Positions 50,238-61,740 of a DNA stretch of 64,000 bases are shown one piece after another (the stretch's first letter is position 1; each line of letters opens with the position of its first letter). Source of the stretch: Rhyacophila brunnea (taxonomy: Eukaryota > Arthropoda > Insecta > Trichoptera > Rhyacophilidae); NCBI GenBank assembly GCA_022495005.1, contig JAGYXB010001324.1:806001-870000 (forward strand). The letters run 5' to 3'. A program made the position numbers and the translations under genes. A model generated the notes under the pieces. The model was not told where the DNA came from. It did not search any database and saw nothing but the letters and a program-made list of their open reading frames with translations.

Positions 50238-51022
50238 TCATTTTCTCAATTCAAAATGAGTAATGATATTCATAATGAATGAATTACCTGTGGCACGATC
50301 TCGTTGTTTAATGTTTATGCAATATCCGCCTTGTCCCTTCCAAAAAATTAGCGGATATTTGAGATCGTCGTATGAACGGTGTGTGTCAGCGATGAACTCC
50401 AGATTATTTTTTCTTCTTTGAATCACGAATTCTCGCGTCGATGTGCGGTCGCCAACCATGATCCCAGCAACGTCGTCAACAACAGGCGCATCGAATCGAC
50501 GCACGTGCTCTCCAGCTGGTGTTTTATCAGGATTTATGACAATAGCGTGATTGTCACTATGCAATTCGTGCATGTGTGATTTGAAGAACTTCAATAATTC
50601 ATTATGCTCATTCAATAGGGCGTGCAGTTCACCGACGATGCGCCTGGCATTAGGCAAATTGAGGTTATTGTAGCTGCAACGTGCATCCACACGATTGATG
50701 TCCTCACCGCCCATGAAGTAGATTTGTAAAAATGTATGTGGTTTGTTTGGCATTGGCAGCAATGAGCCTACTGTGTGGTACATTTGGCCTTTGATTTTAA
50801 ACGTTGAATGGAATTGTTGACCATTGCCGCAGTATTGTGAACTATTTCTGTTGCTCCGAACGAAGTCATTTGGAAGCATGAATTGAATGTGCGAATGGAC
50901 TTCATGAACAGGTTTGAATCTAGAACCGTACCGATGAGCAAGCCATTCAATGATTCTGGTGGTGTCTCAATTTCTGGTAGTTTGCACTTTTCCTGATGCG
51001 CAACACATTCCGGCTGACTCAT
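50238..51022 (-). pseudogene. Helitron Rep/helicase N-terminal fragment, frameshifted
   Basis: The upstream frame 50768-51022 contains KLPEIETPPESLNGLL and NSCFQMTSFGA; the downstream frame 50238-50879 contains LPNKPHTFLQIYFMGG-like sequence and DLKYPLIFWKGQGGY. These segments are characteristic of the Helitron_like_N domain region of Helitron polyproteins. A frameshift joins them near 50860, and the Rep and helicase motifs are absent, so it is a 5' fragment. Confidence 0.75.
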
Positions 51023-51776
51023 GTTTGAATTTTAGCGCATGACAATGGGGACATTCTTTGTCCATAGCACCAATCAGCAGTTTTGGACGAGCGAAATATT
51101 CAATATTTGGCTCGTACTCGAATGCGAGACGAAAGAACGAAGCGGATGTAAATGCTCGATGAACCTGTTGGCGTTGTCGGTCATTTGCTCTGCGTGTGTT
51201 AACTACGAACCGGCGCGCTTAGCTCCGTTCCAATTGTCGTTATTGATTTCGTTCAGATCGTGCCTCTTGCGACATGCTCACACGCATATTTGCGTTATCT
51301 TGTTGAATTTGTTCATCTGTTCTTTCTGCTCTACTATTTTGCATGTGTGTTGCTTTATTCGTTCGACGGCCCGAATGAGCCCCCTTGCGTCTTGCTGGCA
51401 TTGTTCACTGTAATACACGCATACAAATAGATAAATTAAAATAAATCGTACAAAGTTTTGCACGCACTGCGTTGTGATATGCCGAATGAAATGTCAAAAT
51501 GACGCGACGCTTCTCTTGAATTCTTCTCAGACGTAGCGCCATCTGTCATTCAACAACATAAATAATTTCGTTTTGTTTGAAATACGAACGACGGTTAAAT
51601 TTGTTCATACAAAAATACTAAAATCACGATTTAAAAATAAGAAGGTGGGGGTAGGAGGGTGAAAATTTGGGGTTATAGGTATTTTTTGATGCCAAATAAA
51701 AAAAAATTAAAAAAAATAAAAGAAAAAATTTTCTGGATAGAGATACCCTAATCACCTAGCGGTATGAAATATACTT

Positions 51777-52207
51777 GAATACGTGTATTAATTAAGGCTC
51801 TAAGTATCAACATGTAGTATTGCCTGTAGTTACAAAATACCGAGTCATTGTAGTAAAATTTCATGAAGCAGACCTTTTGAAAAATGTGGTTTTATAGTGT
51901 GAAGCAATCACGGCAGCTTCTATAATTTTAGGTATTAAGAACTTGCAAGTGTCAACACACCATCGTCAGCCATTTTATATTGAATGAGGTTTACCACTGT
52001 AATGCTATTTACACCATTATAAATAAAACAAGCCAACGGACTTACAACGTCGACAGGTTTAAATAATATTTTGCTGTTTTTTTTTACTTGCGTGAGGCAC
52101 TTGGACCATAGTTGAAGTTATTGGCGTTAGTATGTAGAACACTTTCCTATAAAAATGTCAGTTTTTTTTGTTTTTGGTACTTAACGCCTTAATTATTACA
52201 CGTATTC
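51777..52207 (-). mobile_element. MITE with GAATACGTG ends, copy 2
   Basis: Same ends and body as 14518-14946 but inverted; inserted in the Helitron-like element, so younger than it. Confidence 0.8.
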
Positions 52208-52481
52208 ACTTTATGACCTATTCTCATACCTAACAAATATACATAAAAAAATCATAAAAAACAGTCGAACCGTTTCGAAGGAGTGCGACCACAAACACCG
52301 TGACACGAGATTTTTATATTATATAGAGATATATGGATATTGAAGTTCTGGAGATGAATTAAACATTGTGTCATGGAACAGCATGAAATATTAAAAATAC
52401 ATAGATTAGGGTAAAGAATAGTCCTCATTAAAATAAACAGTAAAGGTAAACAGGAGAGATAAACTCTGATTATTAATAGTT

Positions 52482-52939
52482 AAATAAACTATTTCTTTTA
52501 TTCAACGAATAAGATACAAGATTTGAGAATATAACATTCTATATATTAAGTACCTACTGAATATACATAAATAATTTTAAAACAATTCATGCATAATACA
52601 CACTTGAAAAAAATCATTTTGTAGACAAAAATACGACACCCGGTGAATTTGAACCTATATCTGCTGGATTCGCGCCAGTGTATTTTACCAATTAAGCTAC
52701 GGGCATCTTACTAAACTACGACGATTTTAACTACCTATTAGTTGTTACATTAAATGCTTATCGAATTGCGTTATAAATTTATAATGTTTGCTAGGTATCG
52801 TTTTTAGTATTTCTACAAAATGATTTTTTCTAGTGTGTATATGCATGAGATGTTTTCAAATAATGTATATTCAATATAATATAGAATGTTGCATTTTCGA
52901 ATCTTGTGTCTTATTCGTTGAATAAAATAAATAGTTTAT
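52482..52939. mobile_element. MITE with long TIRs and tRNA-like core
   Basis: The left arm (AAATAAACTATTTCTTTTAT, CAACGAATAAGATACAAGA) and right arm (TTATTCGTTGAATAAAATA, ATAGTTTATT) are inverted copies over about 60 bp. The centre (52620-52720, minus) carries a tRNA-like block with box B-like AGGTTCAAATTC. Related copies lie at 9318-9565 and, interrupted by a LINE, at 19695-20850. Confidence 0.7.
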
Positions 52940-53467
52940 TATACTATTTATTAGTTTTAAAAGACCTTTTTGTACACGTCTTCAATTTATAATTTATGAA
53001 GATCATTATAAATGTAAAATAAATTTAATTTTATCTGTACCCAGACACTCTGCACTTTATAATCCATACAGCTATAACTACGGGTGCTCACTTACGAGTT
53101 ATTGCGACCTGTCACATCCACAAATGATCGAATCCACTTAGCTTTAAGGCTATCATTATCAGAACCTTTAGTGTCCGTTTGTATCGTCCACGCTGTCTTG
53201 TTTTTTAGATATATCGCGTCAGAATATTAAAAACTATAATTGGTTGCCCCAATTCATAAGTGGCGCCTGACAGGTCCATAGTTTTAAATATGCATAAGTA
53301 CATTTATTTCGGCGCACTGAAGTTCTGATGTCTAAGCGTCCGTCACTCATGATAACACAATTATTGTCTAGTTCGAGTTCGAAATATTGACGAAAATGTA
53401 AATACGGCTGTCCTAGGAGTTGTTATCAGTTATCTTTCACAGCCTACCTACCTTTAACAGGCACCCT

Positions 53468-54555
53468 CAGTGACGTCCCATGGGGGTAGGCAGATTGAGC
53501 GTCGCTTGGGGGCGGCAGTTACTCGGAAGGCGGCAAATCGAGGAGAATCATTAGGTATAGGTATTTCAATTTTTTCAATTTTTCAATTTATTTATTTTTA
53601 ACATATTGTTGACATTAAAAATTATAAGTTTAAGACGTTCACAACATGACATTTAGAAACAAAGAAATATAAAACAGTATTACATAAAAAAAAGAGAAAT
53701 AAAAAGAAATGTTTTAGAATATAGTCATATTTCAGTACGTCCATGTGAAGTGGTGTTAAGATTTTTTATATTTATTCATTTTTAAAAGCATTTATAAAAC
53801 TATTAGTAAAATTTATGTCGACAATATTATAGTGAAATATTTACAATAAAAAATTATATTGATAATCTCTGTGATCCCAAATTTGACAATAATTAGGCAT
53901 TTTACTATTCATAAAATGGGCAAGATTTACACATTTAAAGATACTTTTAAAGATATTGATTATAAGCTTTGTTTTTGACCATTGAAATGTAATAAACATC
54001 CTACGGATAATGTTTGCTTTATAATAAATATTGACCTAAGAATAAGGTAGTATTTTTTTGAAATACGCCATTTCTATTGGCATTTCCCAGTGGCTAAGCT
54101 ACAACATACAGCCGTAGCCAAAAATTGACAAACGATAAATGAAGTAGGGAGTAAGATCATAGTAACGCGCGTGTTTTAACATGTACCGTTTAAAAAAAAA
54201 TTGGATAGGTTAGAGTTAGGTATAGAAAGCTACCTAAACGTAGATAGTAATAACGGAAATATCTTTCCATTAAAAACATCAGCTCACTGGTTGGAAACAA
54301 AATATATTAATTAGGTAAGTAGGTGCTATAAAAATTTCAACAGGACTAGTTTTTTTGTCGGGTTCGCGATGTCTAGTTTACTTGCGTTGTCCTTGGACGT
54401 CACGTTCTTAAGTCATTCGCGAGTTATGGAAGTGGTCAGGTGTATTTTCATTATTATTGGAGTCATGAAAGAATGATAAAAAGTACTGCACCAAAAAAAA
54501 TGTGTCGGTGTTTTGGCACAGCCTAGGGGCGGCATTTTGTCCAGTGACGTCACTA
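53468..54555. mobile_element. Second CAGTGACGTCC MITE, enlarged by insertions
   Basis: The left end (GGTAGGCAGATTGAGCGTCG) and right end (GGCGGCATTTTGTCCAGTGACG) match the 3722 copy. Flanks GGCACCCT and AGCACCCT agree at seven of eight positions. About 0.7 kb of other repeats sit in the middle (a LINE 3' end from about 53565, then sequence shared with 60316-60681). Confidence 0.75.
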
Positions 54556-54955
54556 AGCACCCTTCACCATTGGCGCTTGACATCATAGAAATATTCAAAA
54601 CTCTGATAAAAACACAGTTTTTTCTACATCAGAGATAGACAATTATTAGTCTTCGTTATTAGGTGCGTTTATCACTAATATTTCGCTGGTAGTACTATAA
54701 ACAACTTGTTTTTAAAACTACTTACTCACTCTTTTCTATTTGTAATTAGCTGATCAAACAAAGTGTTTAAGATTAACAATTAGCGCCAGTACAATGAAAT
54801 CAAAATCATTAATAAATTACCATATATTCTGCAATCAATAATAACAGATGGATTTCATTGTAGAATCATACATTGAGAGGAATACTAAGGAAGACTTATT
54901 GAGTCTGCACAATTAAATACAAATATTATATTCAAAGTCTCGTTTTTTTAGTTAG

Positions 54956-54992
54956 TATAAAAAGGCAACTCAAATCATCTCATGGTACAGTT
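54956..54992 (+). promoter_or_regulatory. Core promoter of coiled-coil gene E
   Basis: TTTTTTTAGTTAG precedes TATAAAAA at 54956, and TACAGTT begins at 54986, exactly 30 nt later. The ATG is 82 nt further on, nearly the same leader length as gene C. Confidence 0.7.
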
Positions 54993-55067
54993 GAATTGGT
55001 TCTCTAGTCGAGAAGATCTATTTCCAAGTTTTAAGGAGTTTTTAAAAACTAAATCAACAAACAAAAA

Positions 55068-58000
55068 ATGGGGAAGATAAACTTTGGAATTCTACTCATT
55101 GGAGTGTGTGTCATCATTAATTCGGTAATTAATAATTAAAACATATATCGTGTTGACTTGAAGATAATAATTATAATATAGGCACCTGACAGTGGCGAAG
55201 GATGGAGGTAGGCTGTTAATATCTGACATAAATAGTGTACACTAAACTTTGTCAGTCAAACGTATTTATTTTCATTTAACTAAGACAACAATGTGTTAGT
55301 TATTAAAGTTCAATTAAACCCTGCCTAATCCAAACCATAGTAGATAATAGTAAAAATATATTTTATAGATAGAAGAATATTTTGTATCGATTATAGTTTG
55401 CTTATAAAAAAATATCAAGGGCTTCATGAATTTTAAAAACCAACCAACTCCATCTGTATGTAATATGTATTATTCAACGAAAACAAATAAGTATGACTGA
55501 AAAAGTGTGCACTATTTTTATCGGATCGCCCATAGCATACCTCAACTATTATGGTTTGGTTTATGCAGAGTTTAATTGAATTTTAAAAACTAGCCAGCAC
55601 CATCTGCAAATTGTATTCTTAGTTCAATGAAAACAAATAAGACAAGTATGACTTACAAAGTTAAGTGTGCGCTATTTATATTGATTCCTAACAGTCTACC
55701 TGCACCCCTCGCCACTACAACCTAGATAATATCAGGGTTACATGTAAATTTTACGTTTTAAATTTCGTAGTAGCACAATTCACCGTGAGCTGTCTTACAG
55801 GAAAGAGATTGCCGTATAGCGTTGATATAAGTAAAAAATACGCGTTGTTCGTGGAGGATTGCAGGCAGAATGTTCCAATTTTATTTGATTCAATAAAAAC
55901 ATTAATTTGATACTGATTAGTGTCAAACATCTATCTATCTGTAACTATTAGATATTAATATAATATATAATTATACGTCTATATACTTATGAGCACCTAC
56001 CAAAATGTTATATAAATTATACGATATGATTGTATTTCTAATTTACTTACCTACATATTATTTACTTCTGTCTTTCCACTGTATTCTGGTGGTTTTAATT
56101 ACGTATTTTTAATGTTTTATTTAGACAAGAATTTGATGTTAATACTATACAGCAATCTGTTTCCGATACAACAGCTCGTGGTGAACTGTGATGCGGTCAA
56201 CTTCATACGCGCAAATTTCCGTACACTGGTTTTCAGTAATCGTACATGTCAAAAGTAATAAAGGATCGTCGAAAGTGGCGAAGCTAGGAACATTGCATCC
56301 CTATTCAAAAATCACCCCTTCTCTGTATCTTAAAATAAAATATCATTATTTTCAACCGTGTTTTGATATTACATTAAAAATATTTTGAATTGATTTATCT
56401 ATCTTACTGTCTGTAACGCAAAGGGAAAAAAAATCATACACGGAATTGTGCAGAGAGAGAGAGAAAGAGATGAGATATTAAAAGGGGTAATGTGAGAGAA
56501 AACAAACATAAATCTGTGTGAGAGAGGGATTGATAGAGAGTATTATTTATAGTCATAAAGTAAGACAGAACGTACACATTAAGGTAAGAGAGAAAAATAG
56601 TAGATGGCGTATTAAAAGGGGTAGGTAAGGTGAGAGAAAACAAATGTAGTTGTGTGTAAGGAATATATTATATTATTATAAGTGGATAGTATTATTGAGC
56701 GCATGAGAAGAATATTGACAGGTGGCACTGCCACTTCGTATTTTTTTGTAGTTTATATTAGGTAGGTATATACCTATATGAACATACAGAATTATTCATC
56801 TTACCATAAGCTGTTATACATAAGAAAAATTAATTAACTCACGGATTTTAAAATATTTTATGGTTACTTATCTACTCGTTTTCAATTTTTTCATTTTATT
56901 TATTTTTAAAAAAGACACGTTGAGCACATAAAAAATTATTAATTCAAGACGTTCACAACATGACATTTAGAATAAAAAGTACAGGTAAATCAACTAGAGA
57001 AAAAACAAGGTAGAGAAAAAAAACAAAGCAAAAAATAATTTTATAGAAAAGAAATAAAATAAAAAACAACATTGATTAAAAAAATACAAATAAAGCAATA
57101 AAATAGAATTTATTTTAAGAACAGACTACATAATGCATCACTAGTGATTGCAATTAGTGATTCATGCATCTTTTCATGGTTGCTTTCAAAAATCCTATAG
57201 CAAGAAGAAACGTAACACTGTGTTAATTTTTATTTTGTTTTTGTTAATAGGTTGACAGAGGTTTATGTGCTCCAGAACGCCGGAATAAAGTCACCCAAGA
57301 AACCGAAACTACAGAAATTATGCCAGAAACGAGCACAGATATTATGCCACCAGAAACTACTACAGACATTGTACAAGAGACAACACTTTCTGACGAAGGA
57401 AAGTATTATTATTCTGGCGGAGTACACACTGCATCTACTGCTGCCAATCCTGTTGTTCAAACGAATACAGATTGTGTTGCTAGTTTTCGAAGAGAAAGGC
57501 CATCAACTGTTACTGATGCCATCAGCTCTGGACATAGAAGAGGTTCAATTACAACGACTGCTGACTCTACTGGAGGATTACGAGTCAGTTCAAAAACTAG
57601 AGAAACAAGCCACAGTCACCATAGATCAAATCAACTAGAATCGCAGACAGTAAGAGATGAAGGTTATCAACGGGTGTTGCAAGACCATAAAAAAAGAGAC
57701 GTAGCGAAGCAATTTTCACAACACCTGTCAGTTCAAGTAGACAATGACGAAGAATTAGCACTCGAACTGCAAGATTTAGAAGATGAATATGATTTGGAGG
57801 AATTAGTACAGCTTCTTTTGGAAGATAATGATGATCAATTGGAATTGGTGTTGCAAACTTTAGAGGAAGAAGTATTTTCACCACAAGATCTGCATCATTT
57901 GGCGAGGAATAAAGAAATTCTGCATCTGGTACAGCAAGCTCGTGAGAAAAAGGTCTTAGATCAGTATTTAGTGCAGCATCTTTTAGGTAAATTATATCAA

Positions 58001-58912
58001 AGGATACAGTTGCAGTCAAGTCTTTTGGCTAATAAGAATCCATTATTGTTAGGGGAGCAAACAACGACTGCTCAACATGTTTTGAATTCAGTGTATCAAA
58101 TTCCACACGTACAAAATGAAAGTCCACTTTCATTGGCTTTACAGACTCGTGAACAAAGAACAATAGCTCAACAAGTAAGAAAACTACTGCTGGATGTGAA
58201 GAATAAAGTACCACTGTCACAATCAATCCTGTTGGCAAATGAGGTACCATTGCTTTTGGCATTACAGTCAATTTTGGCGACGAATTTGGATTCAGTATCA
58301 CAGGCATTACACAATCAAAACCAAAGAACTACAGCTCAGAAAGTAATACAAAAAATTCTGGGTACAGTGAGTCAAGTGCCAATTACGAAGTCAACTTTGG
58401 TGACAAAAGATAATTCAAAATTATTGGCACTGCAAAATCAGGGGAAAAATACTTTAACTCAACAAATTGCACAACGTCTTTTGGCAGAGATAGTTCAAGT
58501 GATACAAAAGAGATCAATTTTGTATGACAATGAGAACGCAATACAGATAGAACTGCAAGCTTTAGAAAAAATAGACACTCTAGAGAAAATGGTGCAGATA
58601 CTTCTGGATGAAAAAGAGAATCGATTACAATTGGAGTTGGAAACTCTGGATGAAGGTGTGACACGTATGCCATGGGTACTGGATAATGCTTCTAAACTAT
58701 GCAATATCAATTGGGTAGATGATAGTAGTAGCACTACAAACGATGGTAATTATAATCACCTGTCTACACGAGTTGTATCATCCGCTGATAAAAGAGACAG
58801 TTCTGCAACTATCACAAGTGTGGGACAAAAAAATGGACTAAACCCTGCAAGATTTAAATCTACAGGAGCGGACAGATTTCCAGGCAAAAGAGTTAGTTCT
58901 CTTGCTAACTAA
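55068..58912 (+). CDS. Secreted Gln/Leu-rich coiled-coil protein E (two exons)
   Basis: Exon 1 is 55068-55124, exon 2 is 57251-58912; the intron 55125-57250 has a GTAATT donor and a TTGTTAATAG acceptor, phase 0. The product is 572 aa. Exon 1 encodes MGKINFGILLIGVCVIINS. Exon 2 opens VDRGLCAPERRNKV, followed by a mucin-like ETT/PETT stretch, a YYYSGG box and a Ser/Thr/Arg linker. About 330 residues of coiled-coil-like sequence follow, with repeated LLLALQ, REQRTIAQQVRK and QRLL segments. It differs from C and D in a non-repetitive tail of about 90 residues after LELETLDEG, containing one Cys (KLCNINW), an acidic-Ser patch and a basic Ser-rich end. Introns of C, D and E are at the identical position, so these are paralogues. 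The large intron hosts a MITE, a GA-rich tandem repeat and a LINE 3' end. Confidence 0.8.
55190..55716. mobile_element. MITE with CAGTGGCGAAG ends, in intron of gene E
   Basis: CAGTGGCGAAGGATGGAGGT on the left, CTGCACCCCTCGCCACT on the right. The inner GAAAACAAATAAG-like motif recurs on both sides. Confidence 0.7.
56450..56645 (+). repeat. GA-rich tandem duplication in intron of gene E
   Basis: An AGAGAGAGAGA tract then two diverged copies, about 125 bp apart, sharing TATTAAAAGGGGTA and GTGAGAGAAAACAAA. Confidence 0.7.
56885..57130 (-). mobile_element. Jockey-like LINE 3' end in intron of gene E
   Basis: Shares TTATTAATTCAAGACGTTCA and CAACATGACATTTAGAA with 53600-53660, and related sequence with 12200 and 28280. 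Only untranslated 3' sequence; it ends about 120 nt before exon 2. Confidence 0.6.
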
Positions 58913-59069
58913 TAACTTAGAACGGTTCTGGCGACTTCTACTGGCATGACAGTGAATTATTTCTACGATTAATTTATTATTTGTACATTATTTGTTAATA
59001 TTTATTATTAAGACGTACGTAATTATTATTGACTTTAATTTATTTTTGTACCCATATTGTTTAAGTATG

Positions 59070-59075
59070 AATAAA
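59070..59075 (+). terminator. Poly(A) signal of gene E
   Basis: AATAAA in AGTATGAATAAAAGTT, 158 nt after the stop. A LINE fragment begins within about 60 nt downstream, so it inserted just beyond the transcript end. Confidence 0.55.
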
Positions 59076-59124
59076 AGTTATACCTATATAGTTGAATTAA
59101 TTGTGTTTTTTATACACGTTTGTT

Positions 59125-59942
59125 TATATAGGAGTCCGACAAGGTGATACATTCTCACCTAAACTATTTACAGCTACCCTTGATATTCTGGCAACTTGAC
59201 TGGAATGACAAAGGGATCCCCATAAATGGAGAATACCTGAGTCATCTGCGCTTTGCCGATGACATAGTATTTTTTCTCGCAAGACTCAGAAGACCTCCAA
59301 AGCAGAATGCAGGAACTCGCTGATGTAAGCAACAAGGTAGGTTTGAAAACAAATGTAACAAAGACGAAAGTCATGTTCAACTGCTTTGCAGGCCAAAAAG
59401 AGATCCTCATCAATGGCACTCAGCTCGAACAGGTGAAAAGCTACATCTATCTGGGACAACAAGTATCTATAGATGGATGTATATTTGATGAAATTGTTCG
59501 CAAAGTAAAGCTAGGCTGGAGTGCTTTTGGCCCCTTGAATAATGTCTTCAAAGGTGACCTTCCACTGTGCCTAAAGCGCAAAGTGTTCAACCTATGTGTG
59601 CTTCCCGTGATCACATATGCGTTTGAAACATGGACCCTAAGTAAAAGAGAGATCCAGAAACTCAGAGTAGCACAACGTGGTATGGAGAGGTACATGCTGG
59701 GCATAACGCGAAAGGACAAAAAGAGGAATGAGTGGATAAGGAAGCAGACAAAGGTTTGCGATGCAATAAAAGCCTAAGATAATCGTTGGACAAATCAAGT
59801 CATCCAGTGGTATCCAAGAAGTACAAAACGTCCGCAAAGTTCTGCGGAAGTACGTGGCAACGCAATTCACAGGACCGAGAGAAGTGGAAGCAGTTTGAAG
59901 AGGCCTTCATCCAGCAGTGGATAGATTCAGGGTGGTGATGAT
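59125..59942 (+). mobile_element. RTE-like LINE 3' fragment next to gene E
   Basis: Contains RT motifs GVRQGDTFSPKLF and LRFADDIVFF (the catalytic YADD-type box with Phe), then a frame at 59307-59777 with YIYLGQQVSIDG and MERYMLGITRKDKKRN. Frameshifts and stops break it. It inserted within about 60 nt of the poly(A) signal of gene E. Confidence 0.85.
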
Positions 59943-60078
59943 ATACGTTATTGATTATGACCCATCGACTTTATTCCAATATACCTACCGCAAGCAAGAG
60001 GCCTCTAAACCAGTAGCGACGGGTAGAGGTAGTTTGTGGAGATTCAACATAAATAGAGCACACCACACTTTGTCAGGC

Positions 60079-60914
60079 GTGGGTCAAAATGGAGCTTTTT
60101 TCTATTTTCAAAGCATGATCCTGGACATACCTTAAGCGTTGTAGATAATCTATTTATATAATTTTGAAGCCTTATTATCCTTTATATTTATTTTAAACAT
60201 TTGATGACTGCATAAAGTATTTTTATTACATAAAATAGTATTCTTTTAAACCTCTCGCTCTAATGTTTTAGAATATAGTCATATTTTAGTACATAAATGT
60301 GCAGTGGTGTTGACAAACTATAATTGAAGTAGGGAGTAAAATGATGTTAACGCGCGTGTTTGAACATGTAGCTAACCGATTTTTTTTTAGTCAATAATTC
60401 AATAAGTCAATAATTATTATAAAGCATTCACTATTCGTAGAATGTTTATCACACTTGACTTTTCAAAGACATAGCTTATAATTAGTATCTTTAGAATTAT
60501 CTTCAAGTGTGTTAATCTTGCCCATTTTTAGAATAATAAAATGCGTAATTCTTGTCAAATTTGGGATCACAGAGATTATCAATTTAATTTTTATCGTAAA
60601 TATTTCACTATAATAATGTCAATATAAATTATACTGATGGTTTTATAAATGCGTTTAAAAATTAATAAATGTAAAAAATCTTAACACCACTGCACATTTA
60701 TGTACTGAAATATGACTATATTCTTAAATATTAGAGCGAGAGGTTGAAAATAATACTATTTTATGTAATAAACATACTTTATGCATTAAATGTTTAAAAT
60801 AAATATAAAAGATAATAACGCTTCAAAATTATATAAATAGATTATCTACAACGTTTAAGGTATGTCCAGGATCATGCTTTGAAAATAGAACAAAAGCTTC
60901 ATTTTGACCTACGC
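60079..60914. mobile_element. Fold-back element
   Basis: Arms 60079-60315 and 60682-60914 are inverted copies, including AAAGCATGATCCTGGACATA and its inverse. The core 60316-60681 is shared with 53755-54190, partly inverted. No gene inside. Confidence 0.75.
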
Positions 60915-61489
60915 TGAGCATGTCCCCCCTTAAGCAATAATAATATTACATTAGTCAGCTTGGTGGCGACACTAAACACTCTTATCTCAATATATTGTTA
61001 CTTTAAATACCAATAATAAAATTACTGATGACATTTAGATGAGTAATAAGTTGCTGATTGTATTTACTAGGGTAGGTACTATTTTTATTTTATATTATTA
61101 TTATCTGTTAAAATACTGAATAAAGTCAGGTAGGTACTCCTCATTTCATTATGTACCTACAAGTTATATGTCGTCGTTGCACAAAATAAACCTCCGATGT
61201 GCAAAAATCTTGTTTTGAGACAAAGACAAAAAACAGTTTTAAAAAATCAGGAGAATGATTTTTAATTTAATAGTAATGCAGTTTATCGGAGTAATATTAT
61301 TTACACTATTTCGGTTGTTAAATTGATCGATAATGCTAATCAGTTTTACAATAAAAGAAATAACATGATTACACTGTCACATCGGAGGTAAGTTTTGCAC
61401 AGTTTTGGCACATTGGAGATATTTATTGTGCGTTTTACATTTTATAACAATAACAACGTTTCAACATTTTATAATAACTTTATAAGAAG

Positions 61490-61740
61490 AATCAATAGGA
61501 AAACTGAAAAATTATTATACGATAATTTGGAAAGGCTCATTGTTATCGGAAATATCGAGGGTCGACTCGGGAGAAGAAAGTCGCCAACAAGATGGTCCGA
61601 CCGAGGGAAGGACATAATACCGACAGAACTGTCTGCCTTCAGCAAACGGCCCCTCTAGGGTACGAAAAGACCGGATCATCGCCCTCCAGTCTATTAGTCA
61701 GCTGGTCTTGAATAAGTTAGTAACCCTCCTCCTAGCTACC
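61490..61740 (+). mobile_element. LINE 3' fragment
   Basis: A frame with LGRRKSPTRWSDRGKDI resembles the GRRRSPTRWSD-type C-terminus of endonuclease-RT LINEs. A short, broken frame, so only a tentative call. Confidence 0.5.

Larger units (their letters stand above)
49826..52329 (-). mobile_element. Helitron-like element with nested SINE and MITE
   Basis: Read on the minus strand, the element begins TCTCTATATAATATAAAAA near 52329 and ends GCCGCGTCAGCTAG at 49826 followed by T, matching the Helitron pattern of 5' TC and 3' CTAG. A decayed Helitron N-terminal coding region lies at 50238-51022. A SINE (49890-50118) and a MITE (51777-52207) are inserted in it. End assignment is by eye. Confidence 0.65.
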
